NCBI GenBank assembly: GCA_002729235.1
Contig: PBTY01000019.1
Span: 24,948-75,957, forward strand
Reading direction: 5' to 3'
Source of the DNA: Rickettsiales bacterium
Lineage (GTDB): Bacteria; Bacteroidota; Bacteroidia; Cytophagales; Cyclobacteriaceae
DNA length: 51,010 nt
The notes under the pieces were generated by a model. The model made no database searches, was not told the origin of the DNA, and was given only the letters and a program-made list of their open reading frames with translations. Each line of letters begins with the position of its first letter. Position 1 is the first letter of the stretch. A program made the position numbers and the translations under genes. This document shows positions 27,591 through 35,253 of this stretch, one piece after another.

Positions 27591-28403
27591 CTATCTATGA
27601 TCCTTAAACTTACCCATTTGTTTCACAATAAAATGAACAGCACGTTTTGGACTGATTCGATAGAATTTATCAAGAAACCCTGCATCTTTTCCGACCATTA
27701 CCCGGAACTTGTTTTGTTCGATTGCTCGAATCATCATGGTTGCAGCCTTGTCAGCCGGCATTGCCATTTGATTGGCTTTACTGTCTTTTTGCGCAGCTTC
27801 TGCTGTAGGTGAGGTTACTCCAGAGTTAGAGGTGATGTTGGTGTTGACTGCTCCAGGGTGAATGACGGTTACATGCACATTAGTATCTTTCAATTCACAA
27901 TAAAGTCCCTCCGTGAGTAATTTAACAGCGGCTTTGGACGCTCCGTAAAACGTTTGGCCAGGGAATGGGATAAAACCACCCATACTAGAAACATTGGCAA
28001 TACAAGCTTCTGGTCGTTGAAGTAGGTGAGGAAGGAAGGCTTTACACATATACAGTGTTCCATAGAAATTGATATTCATCACACGCTCTATCTCATCATA
28101 GTCCAGATCGTTCACATCCATAAAAGGTTGGATGATGCCAGCATTGTTGATGATTCCATCTACCTTGCCGTGGACTTGAATAACTTGTTCGGGAAATGCT
28201 TCAACCGCAGGCCGATTAGCAACATTCAATAGGTGGGTAGAAATACCGTTTTTACCTGCTAGATTAGCAGTTTCTGACAAGCCTTTTTCATTGATGTCGG
28301 CAATGGCGACTTTAGCTCCCTTTTTCACCAGTTGGATAGCTAATTCGCGGCCCATGCCGCTGCCACCACCTGTTACTACGATGACTTTATCCTTGAGTTC
28401 CAT
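27591..28403 (-). CDS. Short-chain dehydrogenase/reductase (SDR) family oxidoreductase
   Basis: A 270-residue classical SDR. The cofactor loop is TGGGSGMG (11-18), followed by D36 at the end of beta-2 (VAIADIN), which favours NAD over NADP. NNAG stands at 86-89, the serine pair NVSS at 137-140 and the catalytic Y153-x3-K157. The C-terminal 50 residues are basic (RISPKRAVHFIVKQMGKFKDHR), as in a group of SDRs often called lipid or hydroxysteroid dehydrogenase-like. The substrate is not evident. It points towards the end of the PUL and is separated by 108 bp from the sulfatase gene, so it may be unrelated to glycan use. Confidence 0.85.
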   Translation of the reverse strand: MELKDKVIVVTGGGSGMGRELAIQLVKKGAKVAIADINEKGLSETANLAGKNGISTHLLNVANRPAVEAFPEQVIQVHGKVDGIINNAGIIQPFMDVNDLDYDEIERVMNINFYGTLYMCKAFLPHLLQRPEACIANVSSMGGFIPFPGQTFYGASKAAVKLLTEGLYCELKDTNVHVTVIHPGAVNTNITSNSGVTSPTAEAAQKDSKANQMAMPADKAATMMIRAIEQNKFRVMVGKDAGFLDKFYRISPKRAVHFIVKQMGKFKDHR

Positions 28404-28511
28404 ACTGTTATTAAACGAGTCCGGTCGATAAAATGATCCGTCAAATCAATGGAAAAGGAGGATGGAACAAATTGATTTTGATCAATTAAAAGTGGAGGTT
28501 GCTAAGGTAAT

Positions 28512-29936
28512 TTACTCCTCGATAATCGCTGCAAGGTTGTCTGGTAATGAATCCGTTAAATCGTTTTTATGTGCAATCGTCAGGTCTGTTAGTTGCTTCA
28601 CAATATGTTGATTGGAATCAGCGAGATTGTATAGTTCAGAGATGTCCGTGTTTACATTGTAAAGCTCTGGATACTCTAATGGTTCCGTCTTGTTCCAATA
28701 AATCACCGGTTCTGCTATCTGGAAGTGAAGTTTCCAGTCTCCTGAGCGGACTGCATACAAATCCGCATTGGTGGACCAGTAATAGAAATCATTCCGAGGA
28801 CTCTCAGGCGCAATGCCTTTTAAAACTGGAGATAAATCATAGCCATCCATTTTACGGTCATTTGGAAGTTCTGTATCAGTCAATGAGGCCACTGTGTTAA
28901 TCAGGTCCAAAGTAGAGCCCATTTCATTGACAACTCCGGGTTTGACCAATCCAGGGCTCCAGAAAACTGTAGGAACACGTTGTCCGCCTTCAAAGGTAGT
29001 GCCTTTACCACCTCTCAACGGACCAGAAGAACCCCCATGTGACTTGAATAGCAACCATGGGCCATTGTCGGAGGTGAAAACCACTAATGTTTGTTCGTCG
29101 ATTTGAAGATCTTTCAAGCTTTTGATGATTTCACCAACACTCCAGTCAATTTCTTCCACCACATCTCCATACAAACCCCGTTTGCTATTACCCACTCGAT
29201 CAGGATGAGCGAATAATGGAATGTGGGGTAAGCTGTGAGCTAGATAAAGGAAAAAAGGTTTGTCCTTATTCTGTTGAATGAATTCAATGGCTTTCTCCGT
29301 ATAGCGTTTGGTAATCGTGTTCTGATTCGCAGGTCTTTCGATGATGGTTTCATTCTCCATTAGTGGCACATCATACGATTGGTAATCTGATAAGAAGTTG
29401 GGGTCTTCTAGTTGTTTGTTTCGTTCATTCCAGTCACCAGTAAACTTCATGTCATTGGAATAGGGAATGCCATAATAGTAATCAAACCCTTGATTGGTAG
29501 GCAGGAACTCGGGAAGATGTCCCAGATGCCATTTTCCAATGGTGGCAGTGGTATACTCTTTTTGTTTCAGCACTTCTGCAATGGTGATTTCGGAGGGAGG
29601 CAGTCCTTTTGCGGAATTTGGAAATAATACACTCCTCTTATGTGAGGTCATTCCATTTCGAATTGGATATCTACCTGTCAGTAGTGCTGCACGACTTGGT
29701 GTACATACAGGGGAGGCCACGTAAAACTCCGTCCATTTCTGCCCTTCAACAGCGAGTTGATCCAGGTTTGGTGTCTTGATCGTTGGGTTTCCAAAGCTGC
29801 CTAAATCACCATAACCCATGTCATCAGCGAAAATGATGATAACGTTTAAAGGTTTGTCTGATTTCAGTTGATCAGCACACGAAGTGATTAACAGACTTGA
29901 TAAAAGGCCTGCAATGACTATCCAATTCCATTTCAT
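28512..29936 (-). CDS. Sulfatase (family S1) lipoprotein, arylsulfatase / N-acetylgalactosamine-sulfatase-like
   Basis: A 474-residue type I sulfatase with a lipoprotein signal (LLITSCAD, C20). The metal ligands D38-D39 lie in FADDMGYGD, and the formylglycine precursor is C78 within CTPSRAALLTGRY (78-90), a complete C-x-P-S-R signature, so the enzyme would need a formylglycine-generating maturase not seen here. GKWHLGH and VFTSDNGPW with the later active-site residues are also present. The closest family look is that of arylsulfatase A and GalNAc-6-sulfatase-type members, but the exact S1 subfamily cannot be set by eye. With GH109, GH36 and AgaS genes nearby, a sulfated GalNAc-containing glycan is a reasonable substrate inference. 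Confidence 0.88.
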   Translation of the reverse strand: MKWNWIVIAGLLSSLLITSCADQLKSDKPLNVIIIFADDMGYGDLGSFGNPTIKTPNLDQLAVEGQKWTEFYVASPVCTPSRAALLTGRYPIRNGMTSHKRSVLFPNSAKGLPPSEITIAEVLKQKEYTTATIGKWHLGHLPEFLPTNQGFDYYYGIPYSNDMKFTGDWNERNKQLEDPNFLSDYQSYDVPLMENETIIERPANQNTITKRYTEKAIEFIQQNKDKPFFLYLAHSLPHIPLFAHPDRVGNSKRGLYGDVVEEIDWSVGEIIKSLKDLQIDEQTLVVFTSDNGPWLLFKSHGGSSGPLRGGKGTTFEGGQRVPTVFWSPGLVKPGVVNEMGSTLDLINTVASLTDTELPNDRKMDGYDLSPVLKGIAPESPRNDFYYWSTNADLYAVRSGDWKLHFQIAEPVIYWNKTEPLEYPELYNVNTDISELYNLADSNQHIVKQLTDLTIAHKNDLTDSLPDNLAAIIEE

Positions 29937-30004
29937 AGGTTAATGTTTGTAGATCAAGTTAGGAGAGAACCAGTCTATTTCAAAATCTGCAACCTTGTAG
30001 ATTA

Positions 30005-30781
30005 TTAGTTGCTTCGTTCTGTCTCACCAGATTGAGCAGCATTTTGCCAATAGGTTAGATCGAATTGACTCTCTCGTACTTTCTCTTCTTTGTTGTCCAG
30101 TCTTCCGAAGAAATTCATGCCTGTCAAAACCTCCAGCTCATCAATGGTCACCACAGCATCCCAAAGAGATGGTAAGTCTACTGCATCATGTTTTAGCACA
30201 AAGGCGATGGCTTGTTTCTTATCTGGAGATAAGAATGCTTTGTAAAAATAACCCGGTACTACAATGGCGGCATTATCACCGATAACATCCAGGTTGTCTT
30301 TGAAAATGGGTCCAGAAACGGAGTACAATTCATCCAATCCGTAGGCAATGTCCATTTCTAATTCTTCTAAATTGTACCAGTCTCCACCAGTACGATTAAA
30401 ATTGGCTCCGATTTGAGGGCTTATGTTTGACATTCGGAAAGACTCTTCATAGGATTGCTCAGAACGTTTATTGAATTCAGCTCGTGATAAATGTCCTCTA
30501 TCATAACCGGTATTGGTATAATCGTCATGAGTGGCAGAACCCGTGCTGATGTTGTCATCAGTGATGAATCTCGATACACGATCTCGACCATCTAGTGCTA
30601 GTTCTGATTGGGTTAGGTAATAGGCAACCCAGAGTGGCTGTTCATGAGCTTCTGAGTAATTCAAGGTAAATTCTGAATATGCTTCAATTTCACCTGTCAA
30701 CCCAACTGGACTGTGATCAAAGTCTTGTGAATATGCTTTGAAAACAACGAATAAGAGGAAAGGTAGGAGGAGCTTTTTCAT
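30005..30781 (-). CDS. Secreted DNA/RNA non-specific endonuclease (NucA/beta-beta-alpha-metal type)
   Basis: A 258-residue nuclease with a signal peptide (LLPFLLFVVFKAYSQ). The active-site signature DRGH is at 94-97 (H97 the general base), followed by SNISPQIGANFNR with the metal-binding Asn (about 129) and E139 in WYNLEE. This is the Serratia/NucA-type fold that degrades DNA and RNA with one divalent ion. The gene lies 68 bp downstream of the sulfatase start side and 52 bp from the PfkB kinase end, in the same orientation. A role in nutrient scavenging outside the cytoplasm is the usual one; no immunity gene is seen, consistent with export. Confidence 0.88.
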   Translation of the reverse strand: MKKLLLPFLLFVVFKAYSQDFDHSPVGLTGEIEAYSEFTLNYSEAHEQPLWVAYYLTQSELALDGRDRVSRFITDDNISTGSATHDDYTNTGYDRGHLSRAEFNKRSEQSYEESFRMSNISPQIGANFNRTGGDWYNLEELEMDIAYGLDELYSVSGPIFKDNLDVIGDNAAIVVPGYFYKAFLSPDKKQAIAFVLKHDAVDLPSLWDAVVTIDELEVLTGMNFFGRLDNKEEKVRESQFDLTYWQNAAQSGETERSN

Positions 30782-30833
30782 TCTTTTTTATTTAAAAGTC
30801 CGAAAAATACCGTTTTATGTCAAGGAGTTTCGT

Positions 30834-31751
30834 TTAAACAGTTGTTAATTTTTCGGAAAGCATTAGAACATCCTTTTTATAAAGCATTCCCAGGTCCTCT
30901 CGCAAGCAATTGGCTGCGCCGCATGCTGCACCTAGATTGGCAACCGATTGCAAGTCAAGTGATTGAGTTAGCCCAGCAACTACCCCTGCAGTTAAGCAGT
31001 CACCTGAACCAATAGTGCTGATCACGTGATCTATTTTGGCTAAACTGTGGTATTCCTGATCCTTGGTAAGAAGAGATAATCCCTTTGATCCGTCAGTAAT
31101 TGCTGCGATTTCACAGCTAGCGAGAATCCTGGATTTTGCCTCATCAAATTCACATCCATAGAAATCGGTAATTTCTTTTCGGTTGAGGTGAACCGCAGTA
31201 GGGCCGACTTTCAGCGCATTGCTTAGCTGAGCCCCAGTACAATCCAGCATGGTTGGTTTGTTGACTTGCTTACAACTTTCAATTATCGTTGCATTTCCAT
31301 CTTGTGGAGCGCCTTTTGGCCAGGAGCCCGATAAGGCTACATAATCAACATCAGCAAGTATCGATTCTATGGAAAATAAAAGCGCATTGAAATCCTGGTT
31401 TGTAATGCTTGGTCCGGTGCCTAGAATCTCCGTATCGTCAAATGTGTCGTTGGATTTGAAGGTATAACAACTTCGAGTCCATTCTTCCAGTTCTGGTCCA
31501 ATGAATTGTATGGATGGATAGTATTGATTGCAGGATTTTTTGATCCATTGACCAGTTTCTCCACCCCAGAATCCGGCTATGGTAACTTGAAAATCTAACT
31601 CCGTTAATGCCATCCCAACATGAAGACCTTTTCCTCCCGGGTAGCGTTTTTCTTCTGTTATTCGGTTTGGTATGCCCATCCCAAACGTTTCAATATAGGC
31701 ATAGATGTCTACTGCCGGGTTCGGGCATACCACTAAAATATGATGAGACAT
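30834..31751 (-). CDS. PfkB-family kinase, tagatose-6-phosphate kinase / 1-phosphofructokinase-like
   Basis: A 305-residue ribokinase-fold enzyme. The N-terminus VVCPNPAVDIYAYI and PGGKGLHVGMAL (38-49) are typical of the LacC/FruK branch that phosphorylates sugar phosphates at O1. The anion-hole and base motif is GSGD at 248-251 (D251), here with S in place of the usual A. The start is 3 bp after the symporter stop, so the two are co-transcribed. In this window the galactosamine-6-phosphate isomerase and bisphosphate aldolase lie about 13 kb away, and this kinase would supply the missing tagatose-6-phosphate to tagatose-1,6-bisphosphate step. Fructose-1-phosphate as substrate cannot be excluded. 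Confidence 0.82.
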   Translation of the reverse strand: MSHHILVVCPNPAVDIYAYIETFGMGIPNRITEEKRYPGGKGLHVGMALTELDFQVTIAGFWGGETGQWIKKSCNQYYPSIQFIGPELEEWTRSCYTFKSNDTFDDTEILGTGPSITNQDFNALLFSIESILADVDYVALSGSWPKGAPQDGNATIIESCKQVNKPTMLDCTGAQLSNALKVGPTAVHLNRKEITDFYGCEFDEAKSRILASCEIAAITDGSKGLSLLTKDQEYHSLAKIDHVISTIGSGDCLTAGVVAGLTQSLDLQSVANLGAACGAANCLREDLGMLYKKDVLMLSEKLTTV

Positions 31752-31754
31752 GAC

Positions 31755-33536
31755 TTAGCTGAGTTTAGGCCAAAGTTTAGTGAGTACCACTACAGATATT
31801 GCTGACAGAACCATCAAAATGGATGCATTCAGAATCTCACCGTAGATGAATAAACCAGTGCCCATCAGGAACGAGTAAATACCCACTGTCCCAGCAATCA
31901 TACACAAGATGCCCACAGGTACCTTCCAGGTATCGGTTTTGGCAGTTAATTCGTATCCTTCTGATTTTGCCTGAGCAATGATCGATTTCCATCCAGGTCC
32001 ACCAGGATTTACCTTATTGATAAAGTTGACCATGGTTTCCATGTTGGTAGGAGTGGTCACAAAGCTGACAATGATCCAGATTACTGTGGTTATTCCAACA
32101 CCGATTACGAGTTGCATCCAATCTGCCAATGGAGCAAAGCCAAGAGATTCATGAATCAATCCAAAATAGATGGCAATGGCAAAGCTGACGATCATGGCTG
32201 AGAGCTCACTAGCCGCATTCACACGCCACCAGAACCATCTCAAAATAAAGATCAATCCTGTTCCTGCACCGATTTGCAATAAGATTTGAAATGCTCCTAA
32301 AGCATTGTCTAGAAGCAAAGCAAAAATCATCGTTAGGATCATTAGAACTACCGTGATGATTCTTCCAACATTGAGCATTTCTTTCTGAGTAGCATCAGGT
32401 TTAGCGAATCGCTTATAAAAGTCATTGACTATATAAGATGCTCCCCAGTTTAAATGTGTAGAAATAGTAGACATATAAGCTGCTATCAATGAAGTGACAA
32501 CTATACCTAGTAATCCTGATGGTATAAAGGTCAACATGGCAGGATAGCCCAAATCGTGATTGATAATGCTTTCGGAGTTGGGGAATGCTGTTCTGAAACT
32601 ATCCAAATCTGGGAACACGACTAGTGAACACAATGCTACAATAATCCACGGCCATGGTCTTAAAGCGTAATGAGCTGCATTGAAGAATAAAACCGCTTTG
32701 ATGGAATGATCTTCATTCTTAGCAGCAAACATCCTCTGAGCAATGTAACCACCACCTCCAGGCTCTGCTCCTGGGTACCATACTGACCACCATTGAACTA
32801 AGAGTGGAATCAGGAAGATCATGATAAAGATCTCTGGATCATTGGGTGAAGGGAACAGGTCTAGTTTGTCTGCTACATTTTCATGAGCTAATAAATTACT
32901 TAGTCCACCCACTTTTGGATGTTGCAAGGCTACGAAAGCAGCGATGAAGGCTCCACCTATAGAAAGGAAGAACTGTAAGAAGTCAGTAATCAATACTCCT
33001 TTCAATCCTCCAAGCGAGCTGTAGATTACGGTAATGGTTCCGGCAATCAATACCGTTTGCAACGGAGTAAGTCCGAGTAAAACACCTCCTATTTTAATGG
33101 CTGCCAGAGATACGGTTGCCATGATCATTACATTAAATAAGAGACCAAGGTAAATGGCTCTAAATCCTCTTAAGAAGCGGGCGATCTTTCCGCTATATCT
33201 TAATTCGTAAAATTCCACATCGGTGACTACACCTGATTTCTTCCAAAGACGTGCGTATACAAATACGGTTAGCATACCAGTTAAAAGGAATGCCCACCAG
33301 GCCCAGTTTCCAGAGACACCATTTTGACGAACTATGTCGGTAACAAGGTTCGGCGTATCAGTTGAGAATGTAGTTGCAACCATAGAAACTCCCAATAACC
33401 ACCATGGCATTTTACCACTTGCTGTGAAGTAATCGTCAGCGTCTTTATTACCTGATTTGGCAGTCCAAATTCCGATACCTAGTGAAATGATGAAGAAACC
33501 GATCACAAACGACCAGTCAAGTGCACTCAAAACCAT
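31755..33536 (-). CDS. Sodium:solute symporter (SSS family), probable sugar transporter
   Basis: A 593-residue membrane protein with about 14 hydrophobic helices and the SSS-family layout. Recognisable segments are DDYFTASGKMPWWLLGVSMVATTFSTDTP (read in pieces, first two helices, with the Na2-site-like S/T), YSSLGGLKGVLITDFLQF, and the mid-protein YMSTISTHLNWGASYIVND. The family includes sodium/glucose and sodium/sialic-acid carriers. It starts the two-gene transcript with the PfkB kinase and is divergent from the GH109 gene. Import of free GalNAc or galactosamine is inferred from context; no PTS components are present in the window. Confidence 0.85.
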   Translation of the reverse strand: MVLSALDWSFVIGFFIISLGIGIWTAKSGNKDADDYFTASGKMPWWLLGVSMVATTFSTDTPNLVTDIVRQNGVSGNWAWWAFLLTGMLTVFVYARLWKKSGVVTDVEFYELRYSGKIARFLRGFRAIYLGLLFNVMIMATVSLAAIKIGGVLLGLTPLQTVLIAGTITVIYSSLGGLKGVLITDFLQFFLSIGGAFIAAFVALQHPKVGGLSNLLAHENVADKLDLFPSPNDPEIFIMIFLIPLLVQWWSVWYPGAEPGGGGYIAQRMFAAKNEDHSIKAVLFFNAAHYALRPWPWIIVALCSLVVFPDLDSFRTAFPNSESIINHDLGYPAMLTFIPSGLLGIVVTSLIAAYMSTISTHLNWGASYIVNDFYKRFAKPDATQKEMLNVGRIITVVLMILTMIFALLLDNALGAFQILLQIGAGTGLIFILRWFWWRVNAASELSAMIVSFAIAIYFGLIHESLGFAPLADWMQLVIGVGITTVIWIIVSFVTTPTNMETMVNFINKVNPGGPGWKSIIAQAKSEGYELTAKTDTWKVPVGILCMIAGTVGIYSFLMGTGLFIYGEILNASILMVLSAISVVVLTKLWPKLS

Positions 33537-33586
33537 ATTAATAACTTTACGAAAGAAAAATTAAGCTTAAATATAGAATAAACATT

Positions 33587-33598
33587 CGAAACGTTTGC
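33587..33598. promoter_or_regulatory. LacI-family-like palindromic operator candidate
   Basis: CGAAACGTTTGC contains the perfect 8-bp palindrome AAACGTTT with a central CG, the hallmark of LacI/PurR/CcpA-type operators. It lies 50 bp upstream of the symporter start in the divergent region with GH109. No LacI-family gene is in the window. Confidence 0.4.
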
Positions 33599-33615
33599 TT
33601 TAAGGAAATAAAAAG

Positions 33616-33631
33616 TTTCTTTTCCTTATTA
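33616..33631. promoter_or_regulatory. TTTC-N-TTT repeat, candidate DeoR/AgaR-like site
   Basis: TTTCTTTTCCTTATTA in the symporter-GH109 gap resembles the spaced TTTC/TTT pattern of sites bound by the GalNAc repressor AgaR in enterobacteria. Similar strings occur at 35186-35198 and 47274-47288. The region is AT-rich, so the match could be chance. Confidence 0.25.
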
Positions 33632-33697
33632 TTTAATAAAAACCTGCTATATTGAGTCTGATTTTTATTGATTCCCAAGTTATACTAATAAAATAAT

Positions 33698-35053
33698 ATG
33701 GACAGAAGAGATTTTGTATGGAAAACGGCAGCAGGAGCAACGCTTGCTATGATGAGCCCATCATTCTCATTTGGTATTGGCAAAACCGAGGATAAAATTC
33801 GTCTTGGTTTTATCGGAGTAGGTGCTAGAGGTACCGGTCAATTGGGGTTAACCCTGAGACGTAAAGATATTATTGTCACAGCTGTTTGTGATGTGGATCC
33901 TGAACGTTTGGCTAATGCATCCAAAATGGTGCAAGATGCGGGTATGAAAAAACCGGCTACATTCGGATCGGGTCCATATGCCTATCAGGATCTTTTAAAA
34001 AGAGAAGATGTAGATGCAGTAATTATCTCTACCCCTTGGATCTGGCACACACCGATGGCTATTGATGCTATGGAAGCCAAAAAGGCTGTGGGGTTGGAGG
34101 TAGCTGGTGCTTTTGATATTCAGGAGTGTTGGGCATTAGTAGATGCCTATGAAAAGACGGGGACACCTTTTATGATCCTGGAGAATGTGGCTTATCGCAG
34201 AGATGTAATGGCTGTGTTGAATATGGTACGACAAGATCTTTTTGGAGAAGTAATCCATTTACAGGGAGGGTATCAGCATGACTTACGTCATGTGAAGTTT
34301 AATAATGGAAAGCAACTATATGGTGGTGGAGTAGAGTTTGGGGACAAAGCCTACAGTGAGGCTAAATGGAGAACCGGCCACTCGGTGCATCGAAATGGTG
34401 ATTTGTATCCAACCCATGGTTTAGGGCCGGTATCCAACTATATCAATAACAATCGAGGCAATCGATTTGTGTATTTGACGTCTACTGCTTCTAAATCAAG
34501 AGGACTGCATGAGTATATCGTTAATCATCCACAAGGAGGGGAGAGTCACCCGAACGCTGATGTGGAGTTTAAGTTAGGAGATATCGTAACTACAGTTATT
34601 AAGTGTGCCCAGGGAGAGTCTATTGTGCTGACACATGATACCAATCTGCCTAGACCTTATTCACTTGGCTTTAGAGTACAAGGGACTAAAGGAGTGTGGA
34701 TGGATGTGAATGATGGCATACACATAGAAGGTAAGAGTCCTGAGCATGAGTGGGAAAATGATGCAGAATACATGAAAAAATACGACCACCCACTTTGGAA
34801 AAAATACGAAGCAGATACTGAAGGAGCAGGCCATGGAGGTATGGACTTCTTCGTGATCCATGCATTTGTCGAAGCATTGAAGCGTAACGAACCAATGCCA
34901 ATGGATGTATATGATGCAGTCTCATGGGCAGCGGTTACCTGTTTATCCGAACAGTCTATAGCTGATGGAAGCGAGCCTGTGCAGTTCCCAGACTTCACAA
35001 GAGGTAAGTGGATGACTAGAAAACCGATTTTTGGTTTTGACGATAGATATTGA
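33698..35053 (+). CDS. GH109 family alpha-N-acetylgalactosaminidase-like, Tat-exported
   Basis: A 451-residue Gfo/Idh/MocA-fold protein. The N-terminus MDRRDFVWKTAAGATLAM is a Tat signal, as is usual for GH109, so folding with bound NAD before export is expected. The Rossmann loop is GFIGVGARGTG (37-47). The GH109 signature follows: GGYQHDLRH (190-198), KWRTGHSVHRNGDLYPTHGLGPV in pieces with Y237 and H240, NNNRGNRF, and the C-terminal GAGHGGMDFFVIHAF. The family hydrolyses alpha-linked GalNAc by an NAD-dependent redox-elimination mechanism. It is divergent from the symporter and separated from the next plus-strand gene by a terminator. Other GH109-fold members have different substrates, so the sugar assignment leans on the nearby AgaS operon. 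Confidence 0.85.
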   Translation: MDRRDFVWKTAAGATLAMMSPSFSFGIGKTEDKIRLGFIGVGARGTGQLGLTLRRKDIIVTAVCDVDPERLANASKMVQDAGMKKPATFGSGPYAYQDLLKREDVDAVIISTPWIWHTPMAIDAMEAKKAVGLEVAGAFDIQECWALVDAYEKTGTPFMILENVAYRRDVMAVLNMVRQDLFGEVIHLQGGYQHDLRHVKFNNGKQLYGGGVEFGDKAYSEAKWRTGHSVHRNGDLYPTHGLGPVSNYINNNRGNRFVYLTSTASKSRGLHEYIVNHPQGGESHPNADVEFKLGDIVTTVIKCAQGESIVLTHDTNLPRPYSLGFRVQGTKGVWMDVNDGIHIEGKSPEHEWENDAEYMKKYDHPLWKKYEADTEGAGHGGMDFFVIHAFVEALKRNEPMPMDVYDAVSWAAVTCLSEQSIADGSEPVQFPDFTRGKWMTRKPIFGFDDRY

Positions 35054-35077
35054 TTGAAAGTTAGTTCATAAGTAGAG

Positions 35078-35105
35078 GCCCGGGCGTTATGTCTGGGCTT
35101 TTTTT
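35078..35105 (+). terminator. Rho-independent terminator after GH109 gene
   Basis: GCCCGGGC (35078-35085), loop GTTAT, GTCTGGGC (35091-35098, two G-T pairs) and a T7 tract, 25 bp after the stop codon. Confidence 0.85.
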
Positions 35106-35185
35106 ATGCCTTCCAATGAAAGTAGGGGTGTATAACATGATCTAAAAATAAAAAGAAAGTAAACGAAAGAATAAATAAAATATTA

Positions 35186-35224
35186 TTTCTTTCTTTTGAT
35201 TGTTTAAAATAATTTATACTTTCG
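35186..35224 (+). promoter_or_regulatory. Candidate Bacteroidetes promoter with TTTC repeats for the beta-helix gene
   Basis: TTTTG (35194-35198) and TACTTTCG (35217-35224, one mismatch to TAnnTTTG) are 18 bp apart and resemble the -33/-7 elements of Bacteroidetes promoters, 30 bp upstream of the ATG at 35254. The -33 element is embedded in TTTCTTTCTTTTG (35186-35198), which is also a candidate repressor site. The preceding GAAAGAATAA (near 35167) is nearly the inverse of TTATTTCTTTC, forming an imperfect inverted repeat. Confidence 0.4.
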
Positions 35225-35253
35225 AATAATTGTTTTTATTTAAACCAAACGCT

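Noticed and set aside
27591-28403. SDR gene as part of the rhamnose or GalNAc pathway
   Set aside because: It is separated from both by a terminator or more than 100 bp, and its C-terminal tail resembles lipid/steroid-type SDRs; no pathway step requires it.
30005-30781. Toxin-immunity pair or defence system around the nuclease
   Set aside because: The nuclease has a signal peptide and lacks delivery domains or an adjacent small immunity gene; scavenging is simpler.
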